This document shows positions 57,365 to 64,000 of a DNA stretch of 64,000 bases, one piece after another (positions within the stretch are counted from its first letter, which is position 1; every line of letters begins with the position of its first letter). A program made the translations under genes and the position numbers. The stretch spans positions 1-64,000 of the forward strand of contig JAJYVD010000005.1 in the NCBI GenBank assembly GCA_021792185.1. Direction: 5' to 3'. Below the pieces are notes generated by a model. That model was not told the origin of the DNA, searched no databases, and saw only the letters and a program-made list of their open reading frames with translations. Source of the stretch: Nitrospirota bacterium. GTDB taxonomy: Bacteria > Nitrospirota > Thermodesulfovibrionia > Thermodesulfovibrionales > Dissulfurispiraceae.

Positions 57365-58411
57365 GTGCTCAATGAAGACGCGATAAAGGCATATCTTTTA
57401 AAAAAATTCAAAGATGCCGTTCGCATCGACATCACAAAGCTCGGCGCGGGTGTTCACGGCGCCGGCTTCCTGATCGAAATACAGACGCCTGAAGGAATTA
57501 AGACCTATGTTATAAAAGGCCTTTTCCCGGAAGGCCTCGGACACGATTATCCTTCTGACAGGGCTCAAGTCTTTTTACTCGACCTCGAAACATATGAAGG
57601 ACTTCCTAAACACGCGAAGGCGGTAGATGTGCTTTCAGAGATGCCTGACGGCTCGATAAAATCAATCGGCGGAGGCAAGGAATATTACCTTTTGATGGAA
57701 AGGGTCGAGGGAAGGGATTATTTCAATGACCTGCGGGAGTTCTCACGCAAAGAAAGGCTCGACAACAAAGACAAAGAAAAGATAAAGGCAATGACATCTT
57801 ATCTCGCGGAAATCCATTCAATAAAAAAAGATTCGCGGGCATTATACTGGAGAAAACTGAGGGACAATATCGGTCACGGCGAGTGCTTGATGGGAGTTTT
57901 TGATACATACCCCGACGGAGTATTGAGCTATGAGCAAATAGCCGAGATAGAAAAGCTCTGCGTTGACTGGAGGGCAAGGCTCAAGCCTAAAACGCATAGG
58001 CTGGCTCAGATACACGGAGACTTTCATCCCGGAAATATATGGTTTAAAGATAATGCGGATTTTGTTCTGCTCGATAGGAGCAGAGGGCCTTTTGGAGAGC
58101 CCGCGGACGACATTACTGCCCTTACGATAAATTATATCTTTTTCTCGATAATGTATCACGGAGAGGTGAAAGGCGCGTATCTTGAAGGATTTAATCTCTT
58201 TTTTGATGAGTATGCCGTCAAAACGAATGACAATGAATTATTAGAGGTGGTCGCTCCATTCTTTGCCTTCAGGGGAGCGGTTGTTGCCAATCCCGTGTTT
58301 TATCCGGAGCTTACGATCGAGGCTCGAAAAAAGATATTCGGGTTTGTTAAAAATGTCCTTTCAGCTGATAAGTTTGAAACAAAAGATATCAGCTGTTATA
58401 CAAAGATTTAG
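57365..58411 (+). CDS. APH-family small-molecule kinase
   Basis: This 348-residue protein has the aminoglycoside-phosphotransferase fold: an N-terminal lysine region (TYVIKGLFPEGLG), the catalytic loop IHGDFHPGNIWF near residue 217 and the metal motif LLDRSRGPFGEPADD. The substrate is unknown; such kinases act on drugs, sugars, nucleosides or lipids. It begins with GTG immediately after the PfkB stop, suggesting consecutive steps of one pathway. It overlaps the exonuclease gene by 23 bp, tail to tail. Confidence 0.82.
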   Translation: MLNEDAIKAYLLKKFKDAVRIDITKLGAGVHGAGFLIEIQTPEGIKTYVIKGLFPEGLGHDYPSDRAQVFLLDLETYEGLPKHAKAVDVLSEMPDGSIKSIGGGKEYYLLMERVEGRDYFNDLREFSRKERLDNKDKEKIKAMTSYLAEIHSIKKDSRALYWRKLRDNIGHGECLMGVFDTYPDGVLSYEQIAEIEKLCVDWRARLKPKTHRLAQIHGDFHPGNIWFKDNADFVLLDRSRGPFGEPADDITALTINYIFFSIMYHGEVKGAYLEGFNLFFDEYAVKTNDNELLEVVAPFFAFRGAVVANPVFYPELTIEARKKIFGFVKNVLSADKFETKDISCYTKI

Positions 58412-59105
58412 GATTGGCCGGGCCTACTTTTATGTAATTCTCCCATACCGAAAATAACTCGCTCGTCGCCTTGATGTCTCCGGCGCAATACCGGGCTATG
58501 TCTACATAGCGTTTTGATTTAAAGAGGTCTTTTACTTCCGAGCCGGTTATTTTTTCTCCTGATTCATTTGCGGCCTTCGGACTCTTTATGCCGAAGGTCT
58601 TGCACCACATGTCGAGGCTGAATCTCCTTTTAGACGCTCCGTAAAAAGAGAGCTGATCCATAAGGTCTATATGCGCGCCGTTGTATCTGTTGGGCATCAA
58701 ATCCCTTGCGGGCTTTATTTTGTTTACTGCCGAGCGTATCATAATGAACGGGCAGTCGAATGTCCTGCCGTTGAATGTAACGAACTGGTCGTAGGTCTTT
58801 ATTGCGTTCCAGAATTTTTCGAGTATCTCTTTTTCAGTCCCGCACTCAAACCTGATGCCTTCCTCTTCGAACGGCAGCAGCAAATCGCCGGGAGTCTGGA
58901 AATAGACAGCGCCTTTGTTGGAATCAGGGTTTAACATGCCTATGGCGACAATCTCGCCGGTAAGAGGATAAAAGGCAAGGCTTTCTTTTACCTGCGTCTT
59001 CTCCTCTTCGGTTTCAGCCCACTTAAGCAAATATTCCTGAGTGGACGGCTCAAGAGAGTCGAAATCCGCGCCCACAGTCTCTATATCGAAGACGACCCGG
59101 CTCAT
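58389..59105 (-). CDS. DEDD-family 3'-5' exonuclease
   Basis: This 238-residue protein has Exo I VVFDIETVG, Exo II FVTFNGRTFDCPFI and Exo III YCAGDIKAT, matching predicted PolB-related 3'-5' exonucleases. It probably trims DNA or RNA ends. Its start overlaps the ctpA stop by 4 bp, so it is translated from the same transcript. Confidence 0.88.
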   Translation of the reverse strand: MSRVVFDIETVGADFDSLEPSTQEYLLKWAETEEEKTQVKESLAFYPLTGEIVAIGMLNPDSNKGAVYFQTPGDLLLPFEEEGIRFECGTEKEILEKFWNAIKTYDQFVTFNGRTFDCPFIMIRSAVNKIKPARDLMPNRYNGAHIDLMDQLSFYGASKRRFSLDMWCKTFGIKSPKAANESGEKITGSEVKDLFKSKRYVDIARYCAGDIKATSELFSVWENYIKVGPANPKSLYNS

Positions 59106-60394
59106 GCGGCCTTTTTCATCTTCTCAAAGACCTTCCATGTCTTAAGCGTGTCTATCGCCCTTTGAAGCTGCAGGTCGTCCTTATCTTCGACTTCCGAGGG
59201 GACTGTTTCTTTTTCTTCAGGGCCCTCTTTCTGCTGCTCGTTTTTCAGATGCCTGTCGAGGTCTTTCTCCCTGACAACGACATGCTCTTTCCCGTTCTTC
59301 GATTCGAGCTTGACCACTATGTCCGGAGTTATGCCAACGCCCTGAATGCTTATGCCTTTGGGAGTGTAATATTTAGCCGTTGTAAGGCGCAGTCCTGATC
59401 CGTCAGCAAGGGGAATAAGACTCTGAACCGAGCCCTTTCCGAAGGTCTGGACGCCGATGATTATCGCCCTGTTCCAATCTTTCAGCGCTCCTGCTACGAT
59501 CTCTGACGCGCTTGCGCTTCCCTGATTGACGAGGACGACCATCGGGATTTCTGCGTAATATTTTGTCTCACCTTCTGTATAATACTCTGTCTTTTCTCCG
59601 TTCCTGCTTTTGATATAGACCACAAGTTTCTTTGGCGGCAAAAATTGCTCTGAAACCTCGACCGCGCTGTTCAGGAGGCCTCCGGGGTTATTCCTCATAT
59701 CGAGGATCAGCGAGGTTATGCCTTCCTTTTTCAGCTTCTCCAACGCGGAAGTGAGGTCATTGGATGTTGATTCCTGGAATTGCGTAAGCCTTATATATCC
59801 GATGCCGTCTCCGAGAGTCTTGGACTTCACGCTCTTTATGCGTATGATATCCCTTACGATAGTAAAATCTTTCGGCTCCTTCCATCCTTCCCTGAAAATG
59901 AGCAATGTAATGGCTGTGCCTTTCGGCCCTCTCATCTTAGAGACGGCATCCGTAAGCGCCATATTCTTTGTGGATTCGCCTGAAATCTTAAGTATTTTAT
60001 CTCCGGCCTTAATCCCTATCCTGTATGCAGGGGTGTCTTCAATGGGCGCGATGACCGTAATCAGGCCGTCCTTTACACCTATCTGTATGCCGAGCCCTCC
60101 GAATTCCCCTTTTGTTTCGACCTGAAGTTCCTTGAACGCATCGGGCGTCATATAACCGGAATGGGGGTCAAGGGATTGCAGCATACCTTTAATGGCGCCG
60201 GTAACGAGGTCTTTTGTCTTGACTTCATCCACATAGCTTTTCTTTATGAAGGTAAGGACTTCGGTGAAAGTCCTGAGTTCTTCGTATCCGTTTTGCGCGC
60301 TTACTGTTTCTACCGCCCACCGCCCTATTACAGCGCCGAATAAGGCAAGGGAAAAGATTACCGTTACAATCAGCCATTTTTTCTTTAAAAACAT
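59102..60394 (-). CDS. ctpA: S41 carboxy-terminal processing protease
   Basis: This 430-residue periplasmic protease has a signal anchor (about residues 7-24) and a PDZ domain (about 85-170, FGGLGIQIGVKDGLITVI). The S41 catalytic core has the serine in NQGSASASEIVAGAL and the lysine in GVQTFGKGSVQ. The charged tail (KEGPEEKETVPSE) is of low complexity. CtpA-type proteases process envelope proteins and hydrolases, which fits its place directly downstream of envC and ftsEX. Confidence 0.94.
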   Translation of the reverse strand: MFLKKKWLIVTVIFSLALFGAVIGRWAVETVSAQNGYEELRTFTEVLTFIKKSYVDEVKTKDLVTGAIKGMLQSLDPHSGYMTPDAFKELQVETKGEFGGLGIQIGVKDGLITVIAPIEDTPAYRIGIKAGDKILKISGESTKNMALTDAVSKMRGPKGTAITLLIFREGWKEPKDFTIVRDIIRIKSVKSKTLGDGIGYIRLTQFQESTSNDLTSALEKLKKEGITSLILDMRNNPGGLLNSAVEVSEQFLPPKKLVVYIKSRNGEKTEYYTEGETKYYAEIPMVVLVNQGSASASEIVAGALKDWNRAIIIGVQTFGKGSVQSLIPLADGSGLRLTTAKYYTPKGISIQGVGITPDIVVKLESKNGKEHVVVREKDLDRHLKNEQQKEGPEEKETVPSEVEDKDDLQLQRAIDTLKTWKVFEKMKKAA

Positions 60395-60408
60395 TTGTTA
60401 TCCTCCGT

Positions 60409-61641
60409 CTATCTCTTCAGCCACTGTTGGGGATCGAGGGGTTTGCCCTTATACCTGAGTTCGAAATACAGGCCGCTCGTTCCGAGCGCGGCTGATTCCC
60501 CCACCTCTCCGATGGCAGTATGTCCTTTTATTATAGCTCCATTTTTCAAAAAAATCCTTGAGAGATTTCCGTAAAGTGTGTGGTAGCTCCCTCCGTGGCT
60601 CACTATAACCAATTGCCCGTAACCTTTAAAGTCATCCGCAAATACGATCTTGCCTTCATGCACCGACTTTACGTCTGCGCCGGCAGAGGCCTTTATATGA
60701 ATGCCGCTTCTGAAAACAGGGAGGTTAAAAAGAGGGTCAACCTGCGTGCCGTAGGGGATAGCTATGCTGCCGCTTACAGGCCAGAAGAGCTTTCCTTTTA
60801 ATTTGCCGAAACCGCTGTCATCATCCGGCCCGTCTTCTTTCGCTCCTGGCTTCGAAGGCGGCCTTTTTTTCCTCAACTCCCTTTCCCGTTTTTCCGACTC
60901 CTGTATTATCCTGAGCAGCCTGTTTGACGCCTCCTGCGTTTCCTTTATCATTTTTTCATAGGTCTTCTTTTCTTTCCTCACGCTGACTAAAAGCGTTTCC
61001 TTCTCGGCCTTTTTTTCTTTGAGAGATCCTTCGAGTTTAGATAATTTCTTCTCCTCGACTTTTAAATCTGCGAATAACTTCTTAAACCTTTTCTCTTTAT
61101 CCGTCAGCAGAAGAAGGCGCTCTTTATACTTTTTTATGAGACCGTAATCATGGTTCGAAATGCTCTTCAGATACTGTATGGTCCTTATCGCATCCGGAAT
61201 GCTTTCGCCGCTTATAAGTATAAGGAGGACATCGTTATTAAGATTCAACTGCTGCATTATCCGCAGCCTTTTTTTGAGATGTTCCCTTTGAGATTGAAGA
61301 AGCGCGCTGTCCGTCTTTATATCTTCCTGCAAAACCGCTATCTCATGCTGTATATTTCTGATCTTCTTCCTCTGGGACGTTAACTGGCTTTCTATTTCAT
61401 TGAGTTCCGCCGCCGTTTTCCTTAATTCGCCGAGGACGGACTTTTCGACCTTCTTGGTTGATTCGAGCTTCTTTTTTTGGGTGCGCAGGTCTTTCTGTAT
61501 TTGCTTATATTCGTCATGCGGGCTCTGGGCGGAAACATCAGTGAACAGTAAGCAGTGAACAGCGAATGCTAAACACAAAAGAATGGAGTAATGGAATAAT
61601 GGAGTGCTGCGAAAGTTATTATATTTCAAAAGTCCAGCCAC
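60409..61641 (-). CDS. envC: EnvC-like murein hydrolase activator
   Basis: This 410-residue periplasmic protein has a signal peptide, two long coiled coils (about residues 45-130 and 170-260) and a degenerate LytM/M23 domain (residues 290-405, GIHIKASAGADVKSVHEG, GTSGLYFELRYKGKPLDP). EnvC proteins activate amidases at the division site under control of FtsEX, encoded immediately upstream. The conserved M23 metal ligands appear incomplete, as expected for an activator. The hydrophobic signal core is encoded by short tandem repeats. Confidence 0.9.
   Translation of the reverse strand: MAGLLKYNNFRSTPLFHYSILLCLAFAVHCLLFTDVSAQSPHDEYKQIQKDLRTQKKKLESTKKVEKSVLGELRKTAAELNEIESQLTSQRKKIRNIQHEIAVLQEDIKTDSALLQSQREHLKKRLRIMQQLNLNNDVLLILISGESIPDAIRTIQYLKSISNHDYGLIKKYKERLLLLTDKEKRFKKLFADLKVEEKKLSKLEGSLKEKKAEKETLLVSVRKEKKTYEKMIKETQEASNRLLRIIQESEKRERELRKKRPPSKPGAKEDGPDDDSGFGKLKGKLFWPVSGSIAIPYGTQVDPLFNLPVFRSGIHIKASAGADVKSVHEGKIVFADDFKGYGQLVIVSHGGSYHTLYGNLSRIFLKNGAIIKGHTAIGEVGESAALGTSGLYFELRYKGKPLDPQQWLKR
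61539..61605. repeat. heptamer and octamer tandem repeats in the envC signal-peptide region
   Basis: Four 7-bp units (CAGTGAA, CAGTAAG, CAGTGAA, CAGCGAA) occupy 61539-61566. Three 8-bp units (AATGGAGT, AATGGAAT, AATGGAGT) occupy 61582-61605. On the coding strand they specify most of the hydrophobic leader around FHYSILLCLAFAVHCLLF. Confidence 0.85.
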
Positions 61642-61678
61642 TTAAAATCTCCGACACTCCGGTTTTCTTTTTCATACA

Positions 61679-62554
61679 TCAGAGCTTCAGCCTCCCGATG
61701 GCTATGAGGGAGCCTATAATGCCGAATATAATTCCGATTAGAGGCAGCACGACTAAAATTTCAAAGGGGAACAATAAGGTCTTAAGCATCGGAATAACCA
61801 TGCTTAACCTGTATGTTACGGCAAAGTAAAAGAGGAGGGCGCCGATTATCCCGATGAGTCCTCCGAAAAAACCGATAGAGCCTCCCTCTATCAGGAACGG
61901 CATCCTCAGGAATCCCTTTGTCGCCCCGAGGAGCTTTATAATCTCTATCTCCTGCTTTCTCCTGTAGAATAGGATTTTCACGGTGCTGTATGTTACAAAG
62001 ACCACGCCGGAAGATATGGTCAAAAAGATTATGACGCTCATGTTTTGCATTGACCTTCTTAAGAGATGTATGGCATCCGCGATTTTTTCTCCGTAATAGA
62101 CCTCATCTATTCCCTCTATCTTCTTTATCTCCCCGGCGACATGTTTTGCCGAGGAGGGTGTTACAAAATCCTTTTTAAGCTTTATTTCGATGGACGATGA
62201 AAGCGGATTTTCTGTAAGGCCTTCGAGTATATAGCCCGTGTCCTTGAGCGTATGCTGCAGTTCCTTAAGGGCGTCTTCCTTTGAAATATATTTCAGCCCC
62301 GCAATGTCGGCACGCCTTTTTATGGTATCGATAATCACCTGCGTGTCCTCGCTTGAGAGGCCGTCTTTCAGATACGACACTATCGAAAACCTTTCCGGAA
62401 GGCTGTTTGCGATAATCTCTACATTGTAAAGGAAAAAGGCGGTGAGGGTTATTATCAAAAGGCTCGAGGCGACTGTGAGAATGGACAGCAGGTTAATCCA
62501 TTTTTCCCTGCAGAGGCTTTTGAACGCCGATTTAAATGAGTAAGAAAATGTCAT
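61679..62554 (-). CDS. ftsX: cell division protein FtsX
   Basis: This 291-residue membrane protein has an N-terminal helix (about 22-44), a periplasmic domain (about 50-165, with ADIAGLKYISKEDAL and the loop PLSSSIEIKLKK) and three C-terminal helices. With FtsE it forms an ABC-type complex that passes a cytoplasmic signal to EnvC in the periplasm. Its start overlaps the ftsE stop by 1 bp. Confidence 0.95.
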   Translation of the reverse strand: MTFSYSFKSAFKSLCREKWINLLSILTVASSLLIITLTAFFLYNVEIIANSLPERFSIVSYLKDGLSSEDTQVIIDTIKRRADIAGLKYISKEDALKELQHTLKDTGYILEGLTENPLSSSIEIKLKKDFVTPSSAKHVAGEIKKIEGIDEVYYGEKIADAIHLLRRSMQNMSVIIFLTISSGVVFVTYSTVKILFYRRKQEIEIIKLLGATKGFLRMPFLIEGGSIGFFGGLIGIIGALLFYFAVTYRLSMVIPMLKTLLFPFEILVVLPLIGIIFGIIGSLIAIGRLKL

Positions 62555-63216
62555 TACCCTGCCTCCTCTCCTGCGATGTTTCCGCCGTCCAGTTTCAGCA
62601 CCCGGTTGCCGCTCCCCTTGAACAACTCCCTGTTATGGGTTGCGATCACTATCGTGGCGCCCTGCGCGTTCAAATCGCGGAACACGCGAATGATGTCTAT
62701 AGATGTGTTCGGATCAAGATTGCCTGTAGGCTCATCCGCGAGTATGACAAGGGGCTCTGCCGCTATTGCCCGCGCAATAACGACCCTTTGCTGTTCTCCT
62801 CCCGAAAGGCTTGTGGGATAACTGTCGCTCAAGTGGCGTATATGGACTTTTTTCAGGGCATTGGAAACGATGTCCCGTATCTCCCTTTCCTTCACCCCGC
62901 GAATCCTTAAAGTTAGGGCGACATTATCGAATACCGTGATGCTGTTGATAAGCTTGAAGTCCTGAAAAACTACTCCGACGCTCCGCCTGAGATAAGGTAT
63001 TTGCGATTCCTTAAGCGAGGCGAGATGAAAGTCTCCTATTACGATATCGCCTTCATCCGGAGATTCGGCTAAATACATGAGCTTGAGAAGCGTGGATTTG
63101 CCCGCGCCGCTCGGCCCTGTGATGAATGTTATCTCTCCCTTTTGAACGGTAAATGTTATATTTTTAAGAACGGTCTGATTGTCGTAGTATTTGGAAACAT
63201 TTTGAAATGTTATCAT
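62554..63216 (-). CDS. ftsE: cell division ATP-binding protein FtsE
   Basis: This 220-residue ABC ATPase has Walker A GPSGAGKSTLLK, Q-loop VGVVFQDFKLI, signature LSGGEQQRV and Walker B VILADEPTGNLD. It partners FtsX. The order ftsE-ftsX-envC-ctpA on one strand forms a complete cell-separation module. Confidence 0.96.
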   Translation of the reverse strand: MITFQNVSKYYDNQTVLKNITFTVQKGEITFITGPSGAGKSTLLKLMYLAESPDEGDIVIGDFHLASLKESQIPYLRRSVGVVFQDFKLINSITVFDNVALTLRIRGVKEREIRDIVSNALKKVHIRHLSDSYPTSLSGGEQQRVVIARAIAAEPLVILADEPTGNLDPNTSIDIIRVFRDLNAQGATIVIATHNRELFKGSGNRVLKLDGGNIAGEEAG

Positions 63217-63225
63217 AATTGTCAG

Positions 63226-64000
63226 CTATCGGCTGAGGGCTGATTTTATTGTTTTTACAATATCATCCGCCGTTAGCCCGTAAAGCTTCAACAGATCGTC
63301 AGGCTTGCCTGAGCCTCCGAAGGTATCCCGCGTGCCTATCCTCTTCACTGCAACCGGATGGTTTTCCGATAAATATTCTGCAACAGCGCCGCCGAGCCCC
63401 CCTATCACTGAATGCTCTTCAGCAGTGACGATAAGCTTCGATGCATTAGCCGCTTTCAGCAATGCTTCAGCATCGAGCGGCTTTACCGTAGACATATTGA
63501 TCACGCCTGCATCTATGCCTTCTTTTAAAAGGGTCTCCCGCGCCTGCAGCGCGGCGGCAACCATTATTCCATCGGCTATAATGTTCGCGTCTTTGCCTAA
63601 ATGGAATGTGTGCGCCTTTCCTATCTGAAACTTATAATCAGGCGGCATGACAGCCGGAACCTTCGCCCTTCCAAGCCTTACATAAACCGGGCCTTCGTAT
63701 TCGGCTATCGCATCTATGACCTGCTGCGTCTCAAACCCGTCTGAAGGCACTATTACGACAAGTTCTGGCAGCACGCGCATTAATGCCACGTCTTCCAGAG
63801 CCTGATGGGATGCTCCGTCTTCTCCGACGGTGAGACCGCTGTGGGTTGCGACCAGCTTTACATTCAGGTGCGAATAACATACGGTCTGGCGTATCTGCTC
63901 CCACGCCCTTCCTGTTTCGAATATCGCGAAAGTGGATGCAAACGGTATCTTCCCGGCAAGGGACAATCCTCCGGCTGTGCCTACCATGTCCTGCTCGGAG
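63226..64000 (-). CDS. transketolase C-terminal subunit, partial
   Basis: The visible 258 codons run to the window edge with no start, so the N-terminus lies outside. The pyrimidine-binding part (GLTVGEDGASHQALEDVALMR) and the C-terminal domain (TAEEHSVIGGLGGAVAEYL, FGGSGKPDDLLKLYG) are typical of split transketolases, in which the second half is a separate gene. It ends 10 bp before ftsE on the same strand. A full-length transketolase cannot be ruled out from this end alone. Confidence 0.88.
   Translation of the reverse strand, partial: SEQDMVGTAGGLSLAGKIPFASTFAIFETGRAWEQIRQTVCYSHLNVKLVATHSGLTVGEDGASHQALEDVALMRVLPELVVIVPSDGFETQQVIDAIAEYEGPVYVRLGRAKVPAVMPPDYKFQIGKAHTFHLGKDANIIADGIMVAAALQARETLLKEGIDAGVINMSTVKPLDAEALLKAANASKLIVTAEEHSVIGGLGGAVAEYLSENHPVAVKRIGTRDTFGGSGKPDDLLKLYGLTADDIVKTIKSALSR

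Overview
The window reads as a chromosomal stretch of a diderm (Gram-negative-type), probably anaerobic, free-living bacterium. Gene content and order best fit a Nitrospirota (Thermodesulfovibrionia-like) or related deltaproteobacterial lineage; this is inferred from gene neighbourhoods, since no rRNA is present. Supporting points are the LPS and outer-membrane genes (bamA, ompH, lpxD, fabZ, lpxA, lpxI), ftsEX with envC and ctpA, a NapH/NapG-like ferredoxin protein, a CooT-like nickel protein, flagellar export fragments and a CHASE2 cyclase. Almost all genes are intact housekeeping genes. Short accessory islands and several families of palindromic repeats lie between them.

Layout. 0-4.2 kb: a possible IS remnant, then DUF1015-gap-pgk (triose-phosphate steps) facing speD. 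4.3-7 kb: tRNA-Met(CAT) followed by an accessory island with a membrane protein, a 54-residue protein and a HEPN/MNT pair behind a phased operator array. 7-13.2 kb (minus strand): exported metallo-hydrolase, NapH/NapG-like ferredoxin, DUF362, endonuclease III-like, FlhB-like and FliK-like genes. 13.2-19.3 kb: serS, a RelE/Phd pair, DUF401, DUF3842, cooT-like, lipM-like and a polytopic membrane protein. 19.3-25.4 kb: envelope operon bamA-ompH-lpxD-fabZ-lpxA-lpxI (minus). 25.5-30.3 kb: ROK kinase, lepA, lepB, ribE and an MBL hydrolase. 30.4-39.7 kb: a TPR/beta-barrel protein plus a FecR-domain surface protein, facing a minus-strand run of a GAF-PAS sensor, a GspE/PilB ATPase, a CHASE2 adenylate cyclase and a TMTC-like TPR protein. 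40.2-44.5 kb: ribBA, four tRNAs (Pro, Arg, His, Arg), YkgJ-like, rlmN and a PIN/RHH pair. 44.7-49.8 kb: leuD-leuB-asd-metK-ahcY. 49.8-58.4 kb: miaA, DUF72, a radical SAM/SPASM maturase with a candidate precursor, uvrC, a second RelE-type pair, and PfkB and APH kinases. 58.4-64 kb: DEDD exonuclease, ctpA, envC, ftsX, ftsE and the C-terminal half of a transketolase cut by the window edge.

Pathway links: ahcY, metK, asd and the adenosine-kinase-like PfkB protein belong to aspartate-to-methionine/SAM metabolism, and speD draws on the same SAM pool. ribE and ribBA supply riboflavin. The lpx, bam, lepB and ftsEX/envC/ctpA genes build and remodel the envelope.

The most notable unexplained structures are: (1) two families of about 120-170 bp palindromic elements whose outer arms differ between copies yet stay self-complementary; (2) five operator half-sites at exact 11-bp spacing over the HEPN/MNT promoter; (3) a TPR-barrel/FecR pair that looks like a type 11 (Slam-like) secretion pair; (4) an orphan SPASM maturase with a cysteine-free 69-residue partner; (5) heptamer and octamer tandem repeats inside four coding genes, one of which encodes much of a signal peptide.
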